Of a stretch of DNA of 39,995 bases, positions 1 to 7,898 are shown in pieces (the stretch's first letter is position 1; each line of letters begins with the position of its first letter). Under the pieces are notes generated by a model. It was not told the DNA's origin and searched no databases. It saw only the letters and a list, made by a program, of their open reading frames with translations. This DNA comes from Bacillota bacterium. Its GTDB lineage: Bacteria; Bacillota; Clostridia; Christensenellales; SZUA-584. Made by a program: the position numbers and the translations under genes. The stretch is from assembly GCA_023428025.1 (NCBI GenBank), contig JAEYZN010000035.1, positions 1 to 39,995 of the forward strand. Direction: 5' to 3'.

Positions 1-3000
1 CATATCGTACATGAACGCCGCGTTGCCGTTGGTTTCCACATACGCCTTCATCAATCCGCCGATGTTATAGCTGTTCGCGTGGAGGCTGCCGTCCTGCATC
101 CCTTTTGCCAGCTTATACGCCTCGGTCCTCGGGTCCAGCGTCAGCGCGTTGTCGATCAGGTCATAATACTTGCCGGATTGGATCACCCCGCGCCCCGCCT
201 GCCCGTTGCTGATGTTCCTTGCCACCGTCGGTCCGGCTTCCAGCAGCCCGGCCGTGACCGCGCCGATCAGCCCTTGATACGCATACTCCGCCGAAAACAG
301 CTTGACCTCGTTATTCTCATCAAAGGCGATGTTACGGATCACCGGCTCCAATGCGGCCTGAAGGTATTCCTCAACAAACTCGCCGCCCATTCGGATCGGG
401 ATTTCCGCCGCGATACGCAGCAGCGCGCTGTCGATTTTCAGGATGGCGGTTTTGGCGAGGTTGCCCGTCAGCCTGCCGCCCAGCTTGCTGACGCCGCCGA
501 GGGCATATTGCAGCCCGCCTTCGGTTATGCCAATCAATGTGGAATATGTACCGGCCTGCTCTTTCGTGTAGCCCTGCCCCAGCGCCCAGTTGTACGCGTT
601 GCCTTTGGCGCTGAGCCCCATGGCAGCCGCGCCCACGCCCGACGCGACGGCGGTCGGCGCGCCAAGACCGCCTGTCACGGCGGTCAGCAATATGGAGGGG
701 GCCATGTTTCCCAGCCCTGTGCCGACGCTGTACATGATCTGTCCAAACGACATATCATCGGGGTTTGCGTTGTCGCGCCCCAGGTCTTCGTATATCGCGG
801 ATGACGTGAATTGCGTCGCGGTGGTGGGCAGCCTGTCGCTGGAGAACAGCTGCCGGACTCCCGAACCAAAGCTGTCCAGACCGGCGATACCGCTGTAAAG
901 AAACTGCGCGACGGGCATGCCCTCCAGTAACGCCGCTTCCGCCATGCCCTGCCTGTAGTTCAGCACTTCTTCAATGCGGCCAAGGTAGGCGTCCGCGCCT
1001 TTCGCCCCTTCCTTGGCGAACAGGTAATTGTAAACGCCCATCTCATCGTCCGTCATATACGTGTATTTCTCGTAGATGCTGCGCTGGGTTTCAATCCATT
1101 CCAGCAGGTCGCCCGAGCCGCCGCCGGCTTCAGGGTCGAGCAGTTCGTCCATCACCGTGTCGCTGTTCAGATACCGCGTATACGCGACAACATTCGTCAC
1201 ATCGCCGCCGAACATCACGTCCTTTACCGTTGGCGGCTGGATTTCTGCGCCGCTCTGTGAGTAAATTTCATAATCTTCCCGGCTGATGATATCATGCTCT
1301 TCCCGTACCTTCTCCGCCATCTTGATTTCGGCGTTGATGGTTTCCTTCTCTGCCTGCAATCCTGATATTTTATTCTCCACCTCTTTATATCTGGTCTGGG
1401 CATCAGCCGCTTCCGGAGTGCCTGACTGAGTGTAGAGTATAAACTCGATATCCGCCTTTTCATTTTCCGCGGTGTCAATCTTGGCCTGGATATCAGCGAT
1501 ATTTTTTTGCGCGGCGTCAAAATCATAATTGAGGTAATAATTTGCTTTGTCCTGATAGTTCTCGATTTTTTGCTGTGCGTGCCGGGCCTGTACGCTCAGC
1601 GGCAGGTCCTCCCAATCCCGCCCCTGTGCTTCAAGCTTTTCTTTCAGGTCAATGGTTTCCTGCGAATCATACATGTCATCGATGGCCGCTGCAGTGGTGA
1701 TGGCCGCTATATCCACGCCGTCCCGAAGGCCTTCATAAAGCTGTTTACCGGTTTCAATGATTTCTTGCATCTTTCGGTCTGCCGTGTCGCCGGCGCCGGA
1801 ATACGATTCGATATAAGCCCAAACCGCGAGCAATGACATCGGGTCAAGCTGGTGCATAACCGGCTGAATATCCTTTATCAGGTCCCTTTGCTTCATTCCT
1901 TTTAAAGGGTCTCCGGTATTGTCTAAAGTTTGCGCCATGATGATTTTTATCAATTCTTCGTTTGTCAGCGACTGCGGAGCCAATCCCAATTCCTTTCGCT
2001 TGATATCCTCCGCGTCACTCTCGTCATATTCGAATAACGCGCCTATTTCAGGGATAATCGCCTGAGCCGTTTCCCAATTTGGTGTGCCCGAATACTGGGC
2101 GTATACATTTTTCTCAGCGTCTGTCACTGCCGCGATATATGTGTCCACGGCGCTCTTTATGTCTTCCCCATAGGCGGCGGCGTTAAAAATGCCGTTCAAA
2201 GCGATATCAACGGCTGCGCGATCTCCAGCGTCATAATACTGCCCTGTTGTACTCATCGTCGTCAGGTGCTGGGTCATCAGGTTATAGTAGTCATTGCCGT
2301 AACGCTGAACAAAATCATCCTTCTGCCCGGTCAATATCGCCAGCTTCCCGCCATCATCGGCATCCTTATACCCGTCATAGTTCATTTCCGCATACAGGTC
2401 GCCCTCGCTCTTTATCCTGCGGTTGCTGTCATACAGGCTGACGCCGCCTTCGTCCAGGCTCTTCAGGTATTCGTCGCGCACCTGATAAAAAGTCCATTCT
2501 TTCGTCTTTTCATCATAAACGCCGCGCATTTTATAGCCTTTCGGCGGCGTCCCCTTAAAATCATGCCCGACATTGATGATGTTGGGTTGAACCACCCTCT
2601 TCTTCGCCTTCGGCCACGCCTTCACGTCATATCCCGTCAGCGCCTTGAACTGGTTCTTGTCCACCAGCCCCTTGGAATACAGCTTCATCATCTGGTCGAA
2701 CGTGCCGCCCTGTTTGCTTTGGTCCAGCTGTTGCCTGCCGAGGTCCAGATGCTGTCTGTCGAGGTCCAGCTCCTGGCGCTGAAGGCCCAGCTGTTGTTTC
2801 TGCAGGCCCAGTTCGTCCCTCCCAAGGCCCAGCTGCTGCCGCTGAATGCCCAGCTCCGCGTCAAACATGCCCCGGTTCACCTGCATCGCGCTGCGTTGCG
2901 CCGCGTTCGTTGCCGCCGCGCTGGTCTGGTCCGCCGCGTACTGCGTCTCCAGGTTCTTCAGTGCCAGGTCCACGTTGGCCGCAAAGCGCTGCCGCTGCCT

Positions 3001-3261
3001 GTCCGCGTCCCCCACCACGTTGCGCAGCGCGTTCTCGCTCCGCTGCCGGTGCGTCGTGGAGGCGGAGGCAGGCCCTCCCGCCATGTCCGTGAGGGCCTTG
3101 TTGACGCGCGCTTCGTTCTTTATCGCCTCATACGCCGCGTTGCCGGACGCCATCATATCGTCATACATCTTCCTGTTGCCGCCGTACAACGATTCCAGCT
3201 TCTCCTTCAGCTGCTTGCCCGTCTCGTCATACCGCTCGTCCATCGAAAAACTCTCCGCCAT
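1..3261 (-). CDS. Very long phage-like / cargo-type protein, 3' part outside window
   Basis: An uninterrupted reading frame of 1,087 codons runs from an ATG at 3261 to the first base of the window with no stop, so the C-terminus is missing. The start has a TAAGGAG-type ribosome site that overlaps the stop of the upstream gene. Layout: residues 1-130 helical and polar; about 132-181 seven-residue repeats of the QxLxLxR/QxLGLQ type; about 185-205 a short module ending in LTGYD; a long middle region with strong coiled coil near 550-680; and a Gly/Ala-rich hydrophobic stretch near 850-890 followed by a GITEGGLQYALGG segment and acidic EE-containing helices. The N-terminal 205 residues are the same module as the neighbouring 225-residue protein. 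The hydrophobic, glycine-rich part with the GxxEgg pattern recalls large internal or structural proteins of Firmicutes phages, but no enzymatic domain is recognised. Function unknown; the existence of the gene is secure. Confidence 0.85.
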   Translation of the reverse strand, partial: MAESFSMDERYDETGKQLKEKLESLYGGNRKMYDDMMASGNAAYEAIKNEARVNKALTDMAGGPASASTTHRQRSENALRNVVGDADRQRQRFAANVDLALKNLETQYAADQTSAAATNAAQRSAMQVNRGMFDAELGIQRQQLGLGRDELGLQKQQLGLQRQELDLDRQHLDLGRQQLDQSKQGGTFDQMMKLYSKGLVDKNQFKALTGYDVKAWPKAKKRVVQPNIINVGHDFKGTPPKGYKMRGVYDEKTKEWTFYQVRDEYLKSLDEGGVSLYDSNRRIKSEGDLYAEMNYDGYKDADDGGKLAILTGQKDDFVQRYGNDYYNLMTQHLTTMSTTGQYYDAGDRAAVDIALNGIFNAAAYGEDIKSAVDTYIAAVTDAEKNVYAQYSGTPNWETAQAIIPEIGALFEYDESDAEDIKRKELGLAPQSLTNEELIKIIMAQTLDNTGDPLKGMKQRDLIKDIQPVMHQLDPMSLLAVWAYIESYSGAGDTADRKMQEIIETGKQLYEGLRDGVDIAAITTAAAIDDMYDSQETIDLKEKLEAQGRDWEDLPLSVQARHAQQKIENYQDKANYYLNYDFDAAQKNIADIQAKIDTAENEKADIEFILYTQSGTPEAADAQTRYKEVENKISGLQAEKETINAEIKMAEKVREEHDIISREDYEIYSQSGAEIQPPTVKDVMFGGDVTNVVAYTRYLNSDTVMDELLDPEAGGGSGDLLEWIETQRSIYEKYTYMTDDEMGVYNYLFAKEGAKGADAYLGRIEEVLNYRQGMAEAALLEGMPVAQFLYSGIAGLDSFGSGVRQLFSSDRLPTTATQFTSSAIYEDLGRDNANPDDMSFGQIMYSVGTGLGNMAPSILLTAVTGGLGAPTAVASGVGAAAMGLSAKGNAYNWALGQGYTKEQAGTYSTLIGITEGGLQYALGGVSKLGGRLTGNLAKTAILKIDSALLRIAAEIPIRMGGEFVEEYLQAALEPVIRNIAFDENNEVKLFSAEYAYQGLIGAVTAGLLEAGPTVARNISNGQAGRGVIQSGKYYDLIDNALTLDPRTEAYKLAKGMQDGSLHANSYNIGGLMKAYVETNGNAAFMYDM
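2720..2866 (-). repeat. 21-bp tandem repeats encoding heptads
   Basis: Seven consecutive 21-bp units, each beginning with a variant of AGGTCCAGCTG on the plus strand, lie in frame inside the long minus-strand gene and encode seven-residue repeats (for example QLGLGRD, ELGLQKQ, QELDLDR). The units diverge at several bases, so this is an old expansion under coding selection. Confidence 0.85.
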
Positions 3262-3272
3262 TCCCCTTCTCC

Positions 3273-3950
3273 TTACTTCAAGTTGTAGCCCGTCATCTGT
3301 TCGAACTGCTTCTTGGTGATGAGCTTCTTCTGATACAGCGCCCACGCCTGGTCAAACTTGCTGTTCTGCTGGGTGAGGCCAAACTGGTCCCGGGTCAGGC
3401 CAAACTGGTCCTGGGTCAGGCCGAACTGCTCCTTGGTCAAACCAAACTGCTCCTGGCTCAGGCCAAACTGGTCCCTGTTCAGGGCAAGCTGGTCCTTGCT
3501 CAGGTCATACCCGCTCTGCCACTGGCTGTAAGCGTTCTGCGCGCCGATGAGGTCCGCCGCGTTCTGCTGCGTCAGCGCAAACGAATCCGCGTCGTACTGC
3601 GTTTTCAGGTTGCCCAGCGCCAGGTTGATGTTGTCGGTATAGTCCTGCTGCTGGCGGGACGTGGCGCCCAGCGTGTCCAGCAGCGAGGTCTGGTTGCGCT
3701 GCTGCAGCGTCTGAGACGTTCCGCCCGCGCCCGACATTCCCATGTTGGCCATGTTTTCCTTGCGCGCCTGTTCCGCCATCGCGTTGTCGGTATAGGCTTG
3801 ATTGCGCATCGCCTGATACTGCTCCGGTGCGTCGGCCAGCTGCTTCTCGTATCCCGCCCTGTTTTGGCTGTATGCCGCGCCCAGCTTGGTCTGCTGGGCC
3901 TCCAGCTGTTTTCTGTACTGTTCGTCGATCGTCTGCGCGTAATCCGGCAT
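3273..3950 (-). CDS. Heptad-repeat protein, free-standing N-terminal module
   Basis: A 225-residue protein with no signal peptide or membrane segment. Residues 1-130 are polar, Gln/Ala-rich and helical. About 150-192 is a run of seven-residue repeats (QFGLTxE / QFGLTxD). The last 30 residues contain a hydrophobic-aromatic end of the form FDQxWxLYxKKLITKKQFEQ followed by MTGYNLK. The same order (helical region, heptads, FDQ..LY.K.L..K.QF..LTGY) makes up the first 205 residues of the next gene, so this is a stand-alone copy of that module. Its ATG directly abuts the holin stop codon, and the ribosome site (AGGAGG) lies inside the holin gene, showing tight coupling. The next gene starts 11 bases after its stop. 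The family is unrecognised; a structural, adaptor or docking role is inference. Confidence 0.85.
   Translation of the reverse strand: MPDYAQTIDEQYRKQLEAQQTKLGAAYSQNRAGYEKQLADAPEQYQAMRNQAYTDNAMAEQARKENMANMGMSGAGGTSQTLQQRNQTSLLDTLGATSRQQQDYTDNINLALGNLKTQYDADSFALTQQNAADLIGAQNAYSQWQSGYDLSKDQLALNRDQFGLSQEQFGLTKEQFGLTQDQFGLTRDQFGLTQQNSKFDQAWALYQKKLITKKQFEQMTGYNLK
3376..3501 (-). repeat. 21-bp tandem repeats encoding QFGLT heptads
   Basis: Six 21-bp units of the form AGGCCAAACTGGTCC plus six variable bases follow one another without spacers and stay in frame with the minus-strand gene. The units are more alike than those in the neighbouring gene, suggesting more recent expansion or homogenisation. 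Confidence 0.88.
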
Positions 3951-4343
3951 CTATTTCGCCTCCTTCAGGCGCAGCAGCCGCGCTTCCAGCAGGTTGCCCA
4001 CGTACGCGATGATGTCGTCCGCGTTCTCCTCGATCACCGCCAGCGACCTCGCCGACAGGTCGGAGAGAAACATCTCCACCGCCAGGTCCGCCACCTCGCG
4101 TGCGTCGTCAGCCGTCAGCTTGCCGTCCGCGGACCGCTGCTTTAGGCCCTGCACCACCGTCTGCTGGAGGCTGGCCACCACGGTGTCCGCCACCGCCTGC
4201 GCCTCGGCCAGCGCGGCCTGCACCGCCTCGTTCTCCGTCTTGCTTTTCAGCCAGCCAAACGCCGCCTTCACCAGCGGTATGATCACCGCCGAAAACAGCA
4301 GTCCCGCCGCCGCGATAATCAGCTGCGTCCAATCGATCTGCAT
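3951..4343 (-). CDS. Holin-like protein, LLH family type
   Basis: A 130-residue protein with one N-terminal membrane segment (about residues 7-30, IIAAAGLLFSAVIIPLVKAA), a basic WLKSK after it, and a long amphipathic, Ala-rich helical tail of about 100 residues. This length and layout fit the phage holin LLH family (pfam09682 type), which inserts in the cytoplasmic membrane and releases endolysins or other cargo. The start has an AAGGGGG ribosome site eight bases upstream. It is the first gene of a three-gene minus-strand operon with overlapping or abutting junctions. No endolysin gene is seen in the window part of the operon, so release of the two downstream proteins or an off-window enzyme is possible but unproven. 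A structural membrane anchor is an alternative. Confidence 0.7.
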   Translation of the reverse strand: MQIDWTQLIIAAAGLLFSAVIIPLVKAAFGWLKSKTENEAVQAALAEAQAVADTVVASLQQTVVQGLKQRSADGKLTADDAREVADLAVEMFLSDLSARSLAVIEENADDIIAYVGNLLEARLLRLKEAK

Positions 4344-4464
4344 TCCTGTGTCCCCCTTTTTTCTTTCATGCTACACCGGATAATCTTTCACGATCTTTCA
4401 ACTTTGCGGTAAAAAGGCACAAAAAACCAGACCACTGCGCGCGGCCTTGTGTATATATTCATAT

Positions 4465-4506
4465 TTGGAAAGAAAACAATAAGCCGGATCGCTCAGGACC
4501 CGGCTT
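4465..4506 (-). terminator. Rho-independent terminator after the UPF0303 gene
   Basis: A 7-bp perfect stem (AAGCCGG at 4481-4487, CCGGCTT at 4500-4506), read on the minus strand, is followed by a T-rich stretch (TATTGTTTTCTTT). It lies about 75 bases past the stop of the UPF0303 gene and upstream of the holin operon, so it separates the two minus-strand units. The rest of 4344-4464 shows only the holin ribosome site and AT-rich upstream sequence without a convincing promoter. Confidence 0.7.
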
Positions 4507-4581
4507 ACCGCCTAGAAGGAAATAGAAAAATGATTGCGCTGATTGCTACGGTTTTATTGTAACCGCGCCAGCCGCACGCTG

Positions 4582-5064
4582 TCAAACACTTTTTTGCCCC
4601 GCCAGATATTCCCGGATGACCCACACCACCAGCGCGTGGTCGTCCTCCTCGGTCAGGCCGGACACCGTGACGGTGCCCACGATGCCCACGCCGCGCACCG
4701 TCACCGGAAACGCGCCGCCGCACATGCAGTAGTCCGCCTCGCTGATACCGAAGCTGCGCCTCAGCGTATCGTCGATGCTCCGCCACCGCAGCGCAAAGCG
4801 GTACGAGCTTTGCCCGAAGCGGCAGACGGTGGCGTTCTTGCGGCGCACCCAGAAGTCGTTGTCCTGAGACGTTCCCTCCAGCGCATGGTGAAACAGCTGC
4901 TGCCCCCCCTTGGTCACGTCCACCGTGATGGACAGGCCGTCCGCCTTCGCCCGGTTCACCAGCATCATGCCGATCTCCAGCGCCGTGTCGTTCCCAAACG
5001 CATCGAACAGCAGCGCCTTCTCCTGCTGCTCCAGCTCCGCCGCGATCTTATCCGACTCGCTCAT
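4582..5064 (-). CDS. UPF0303 / HbpS-GlcG-like (heme-degrading domain) protein
   Basis: A 160-residue cytosolic protein. The ALLFDAFGNDTALEIGMML start, the VDVTKGGQQLFHHALEG strand-turn, the DNDFWVRRK segment, and the C-terminal MCGGAFPVTVRG...GTVTVSGL block followed by DDHALVV are the pattern of the UPF0303 branch of the HbpS/GlcG (DUF336) fold. Members are small alpha/beta proteins linked to heme or cofactor binding or to stress; the biochemical role in bacteria is poorly defined. Full length for the family. It lies downstream of the iron-type alcohol dehydrogenase on the same strand with a 68-bp gap, so co-transcription from the MerR-controlled promoter is plausible. The terminator at 4465-4506 would end the unit. 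Confidence 0.85.
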   Translation of the reverse strand: MSESDKIAAELEQQEKALLFDAFGNDTALEIGMMLVNRAKADGLSITVDVTKGGQQLFHHALEGTSQDNDFWVRRKNATVCRFGQSSYRFALRWRSIDDTLRRSFGISEADYCMCGGAFPVTVRGVGIVGTVTVSGLTEEDDHALVVWVIREYLAGQKSV

Positions 5065-5132
5065 GCTCCGTTCCTCACAATCGTCAGTATTGTCACTTCA
5101 TATTATCACACGCGGGGATGCGCCGCCATCGG

Positions 5133-6296
5133 TCAGCGGTAGGAGCGCCGGTATATCTCCGTCACGTCCGCGTCGGTGAGCCCGGCCGGGTCCCCGTAGA
5201 ACAGGCCGCCCATTGTTTCGCGGGCGTTCTTCGCGTATTTGTCCAGTTCCTCGTCCTTCACGCCGTGGGCAGACAGCTTAAGGCCGTCCACACCGCACGC
5301 CGCCTGCAGGTCCGCCAGCGCCGCCACGAAGTCCATCGGGCCGGTTGCGTCCGTTTTGCCCAGCGCCCGCGCCATCTGCGTCATGCGCGCGTCGCACTGC
5401 CCCGACTTTGCGAAGAAAGCGAAGTACGCCTGGCTCACGATGATCAGCGCCGCGCCGTGTTCGATCTCCGGATGGAATGCGGACAGCGCGTGTGCCAGCG
5501 AGTGCTCGGACGTACAGGACGACGTGGACTCCACCATGCCGGACAGCGTGTTGGCCAGCGCCACGTCCTCGCGCGCCTGCTCGTCGCTGCCGTTCTTCAC
5601 CGCGGCGGCCAGGCTTTTGCCGACCAGTTCGATGGCCTTGAGCGCGTACACATCGCTCACCGGGTTCGCGGCTTTGTTGATGTAGCCTTCGGCGCTGTGG
5701 AACAGCGCGTCGAAGCCCTGATACGCCGTCAGCCTGGGCGGCACCGTCAGCATCAGCTCGGGGTCCACGATGGACAGCACCGGGAACGTCTTCTCATACC
5801 CAAAGCCGATCTTCTCCTCGCCGTTAGTGATCACCGTCCACGGGTCCGCCTCGGTGCCGGTGCCCGCCGTGGTGGTGATCGCCACGATGGGCAGCGGATC
5901 GTTCGGCACGGGCTGGCCCTTGCCGCTGCCGCCGTGGATGTATACCCAGTAGCTGCCCGGGTTGGTCGCCATCACCGCGATGGACTTGGAGGAGTCGATG
6001 GGGCTGCCGCCGCCGAGGCCGATCACAAAGTCGCACCCGCTGTCCTTCGCCAGCTGCGCGCCCTCGTGCACGTGCCCGATCACCGGGTTGGGCAATATCT
6101 TGTCGAACAGCTCGTAGCTGACGCCGCTCAGGTCCAGCTGTTCCTCCAGCCGTTTCAGATAGCCGTATTTCTTGACGGACTGCCCCGCCGTCGTCACGAT
6201 CAGCGCCTTTTTGCCGGGCAATGCCTGCTTGTGCAGTTCCGAAAGCTGCCCTTTGCCGAACAATATCTTGGTGGGTATCGAATGGGTAAATTTCAT
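5133..6296 (-). CDS. Iron-containing alcohol dehydrogenase
   Basis: A 387-residue type III (iron-dependent) alcohol dehydrogenase that interconverts alcohols or diols and aldehydes with NAD(P)H in the cytosol. The start at 6296 is chosen over a longer frame because AAGGAG lies eight bases before it and the protein then begins MKFTHSIPTKILFGKG as usual for the family. The nucleotide site is the GLGGGSPIDSSKSIA motif near residues 93-107, followed by TTTAGTGTEAD. The metal ligands are D and H in FDALFHSAEGY and the two His in SLAHALSAFHPEIEHG. Substrate cannot be read from the sequence. It is divergently transcribed from a MerR regulator, with a MerR-type promoter in between, so induction by an aldehyde or similar electrophile is likely. 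Confidence 0.93.
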   Translation of the reverse strand: MKFTHSIPTKILFGKGQLSELHKQALPGKKALIVTTAGQSVKKYGYLKRLEEQLDLSGVSYELFDKILPNPVIGHVHEGAQLAKDSGCDFVIGLGGGSPIDSSKSIAVMATNPGSYWVYIHGGSGKGQPVPNDPLPIVAITTTAGTGTEADPWTVITNGEEKIGFGYEKTFPVLSIVDPELMLTVPPRLTAYQGFDALFHSAEGYINKAANPVSDVYALKAIELVGKSLAAAVKNGSDEQAREDVALANTLSGMVESTSSCTSEHSLAHALSAFHPEIEHGAALIIVSQAYFAFFAKSGQCDARMTQMARALGKTDATGPMDFVAALADLQAACGVDGLKLSAHGVKDEELDKYAKNARETMGGLFYGDPAGLTDADVTEIYRRSYR

Positions 6297-6326
6297 TTGG
6301 CAATCTCCTTTTGAACGTTGTATAAT
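6297..6326 (+). promoter_or_regulatory. Predicted promoter of the merR-type gene
   Basis: TTGGCA at 6297-6302 and TATAAT at 6321-6326 are separated by 18 bp, a good housekeeping-sigma promoter for the plus-strand regulator. It overlaps the ribosome site and leader of the divergent dehydrogenase, so the two transcription units are closely interlocked. Confidence 0.5.
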
Positions 6327-6327
6327 C

Positions 6328-6358
6328 ATACTAATACTTCGAGTTAAGTGTAAGTCAA
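6328..6358 (-). promoter_or_regulatory. MerR-type promoter/operator with 19-bp spacer
   Basis: On the minus strand TTGACT (6353-6358) and TAGTAT (6328-6333) are 19 bp apart. MerR regulators characteristically act at such overlong spacers by untwisting the DNA. The spacer carries an imperfect dyad, CTTACAC-TTAA-CTCGAAG; the right half CTCGAAG and the TTAA centre match the CTTCGAG-type half sites known for AdhR-like MerR regulators of aldehyde dehydrogenase/reductase genes. The target is the alcohol dehydrogenase. Confidence 0.65.
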
Positions 6359-6391
6359 CAGCAAATATTTTATTTTTGAAAAGAGGCAATC

Positions 6392-6796
6392 ATGACGTAT
6401 TCCATCTCACAGGTCTCACAGCTGACCAAGCTCACGCCGTACACGCTGCGCTATTACGACCGCGAGGGCCTGCTGCCGTTCGTGGGCCGCAGCGATTCCG
6501 GCATCCGCGTGTTCACCGAGCACGATGTCGAAATGCTGGGCCTCATCTGCTGCCTGAAAAGCACCGGTATGCCGGTGAAGCAGATCCGCCAGTTCATCGA
6601 CTGGTATGCCGAGGGCGACGATACGCTGGAGTGGCGGCGGGACATGCTGTTGGAACACCGCCAGCTGATCACGGCCCAGATCGAGGAGCTGCAGCACAAC
6701 CTCGCCAAGCTGGACAGGAAGGTCCACTGCTACGACGAAGCCTGCGCCGGCAAGGGCGACCCCAACGACCCCTGCGTCCACAGCTCCGCGAGATAG
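6392..6796 (+). CDS. MerR-family transcriptional regulator
   Basis: A 134-residue MerR protein. The winged helix-turn-helix covers residues 1-70 (SISQVSQLTKLTPYTLRYYD, then VFTEHDVEMLGLI and a TGMPVKQIRQF helix), and a dimerisation coiled coil with HRQLITAQIEELQ follows. The C-terminal tail contains Cys, His, Asp and another Cys (CYDEAC, DPCVH), which might sense thiol-reactive compounds or metals; this is inference. It is divergent from the iron-containing alcohol dehydrogenase across a 95-bp region that holds a MerR-type 19-bp-spacer promoter, so it most likely controls that gene. AAGAGG serves as the ribosome site. Similar in size and setting to AdhR/NmlR-type regulators. Confidence 0.9.
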   Translation: MTYSISQVSQLTKLTPYTLRYYDREGLLPFVGRSDSGIRVFTEHDVEMLGLICCLKSTGMPVKQIRQFIDWYAEGDDTLEWRRDMLLEHRQLITAQIEELQHNLAKLDRKVHCYDEACAGKGDPNDPCVHSSAR

Positions 6797-6806
6797 CGGG
6801 CTTTAT

Positions 6807-7787
6807 ATGTCGCAAACGCGGAATGGCTCAGGCAGGAACGCTTTAACACTATCAGATTCCGATGCGCGGGTCAGGGCGGCCAGAGAAGCCGAGAGCAGGC
6901 TGTATGGTCACTATGGGATCAGTTTTTGCGACCATGCCGTGAATTTAAGCCAATATGATGTGAACATCCGCGTTACGGAGGTGGGCGCCGGGGAACCAGT
7001 CATGATCGTCCCCGGAAACACCGGGGATGTTTTTCCGTTTGCGCCCCTGCTTGCCGAACTGGCCGGAGTGAGGCTCCTCGCGGTCAACCGTCCGGGCGGC
7101 GGCCTCAGCGACGGCATGGACCACAGCAAAATCGACTTTCATCAGCTGGCCGTCGATACGATCAGCGCCGTCATGGATGCCTTCCATCTTGAGAGCGCTG
7201 TGTTGATGGGGCATTCCATTGGTGCGCACTGGTGCCAGTGGTTTGCGATGGACAGACCGGACCGGGTCAGGAAGCTGATCCTGCTGGGCGTGCCCGGCAA
7301 CATCATCGGCACATCGCCTCCGTTTGCGCTGCGGCTCCTGTTGGTCCCTCATTTGAACAGCCTTCTGTATCAGCTTGTGATGAACGCAGACCGAAAGGAT
7401 GCGCTCGGTTCCCTCAAGTTTATGGGGCATCCCCGCGAATCCGTAGAAAAATTGCCGCAGGCGATGGCGGAATGCTATCACTGCTTTCAAAGGCTTCCCC
7501 ATTACAAGATATCCAGCCTGACCATGATGGAGAGAATAAACCGGCTGAGAGGGTCAAGGCCAAAAATAACGATCACCCAAGATCAATTGGGCCGGATTGC
7601 CGCGCCCACGCTCATGCTGTGGGGCGGCAGCGATCCCTTCGGTTCGGTGGAGACAGGAAAAAAGATCGCCGGAATGCTCAGGCGATCCGAATTTCACGAA
7701 ATACCCGCCAGCGGTCATCTCCCCTGGCTGGACCGCCCGAAGGAATGCGGCGATCTCATAGAAGGATTTATCTCCAACGATCATTGA
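6807..7787 (+). CDS. Alpha/beta-hydrolase fold protein
   Basis: A 326-residue hydrolase. After a polar N-terminal 45 residues the fold begins with VNIRVTEVGAGEPVMIVPG. The nucleophile elbow is GHSIG (near residue 137), the acid is the Asp in WGGSDPFG, and the general base is the His in ASGHLPWLD, so the Ser-Asp-His triad is complete. No signal peptide is present, so a cytosolic esterase, lipase or C-C bond hydrolase is likely; the substrate is unknown. It begins 11 bases after the MerR gene on the same strand and may be co-transcribed with it, which hints at a shared detoxification or aldehyde/ester role. The ribosome site is weak, consistent with translational coupling. Confidence 0.9.
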   Translation: MSQTRNGSGRNALTLSDSDARVRAAREAESRLYGHYGISFCDHAVNLSQYDVNIRVTEVGAGEPVMIVPGNTGDVFPFAPLLAELAGVRLLAVNRPGGGLSDGMDHSKIDFHQLAVDTISAVMDAFHLESAVLMGHSIGAHWCQWFAMDRPDRVRKLILLGVPGNIIGTSPPFALRLLLVPHLNSLLYQLVMNADRKDALGSLKFMGHPRESVEKLPQAMAECYHCFQRLPHYKISSLTMMERINRLRGSRPKITITQDQLGRIAAPTLMLWGGSDPFGSVETGKKIAGMLRRSEFHEIPASGHLPWLDRPKECGDLIEGFISNDH

Positions 7788-7898
7788 CGCATAGCAGCCT
7801 CAGATGATCCGCCGCGCTTCGTTCGTCGTCCTGGAGCGCCAGGGCCAAGCCTGATATGCCAGCCCGTTTAACAGGTGCCCCTGTTACAGTCCGCAAAA

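Noticed and set aside
2266..3288. A 340-residue plus-strand frame over the front of the long left-end gene
   Set aside because: It is the shadow of the minus-strand 21-bp repeats; the minus-strand frame has the ribosome site, the paralogous neighbour and no stop to the window edge.
2720..3501. Regular 21-bp repeats that could be taken for a CRISPR array
   Set aside because: Units are contiguous without spacers, stay in frame and encode heptads within two long minus-strand genes.
1..4343. A complete prophage
   Set aside because: Only a holin-like gene and two repeat-rich genes are visible. No integrase, terminase, portal, capsid, tail or attachment-site repeats were found, so only phage-like origin can be suggested.
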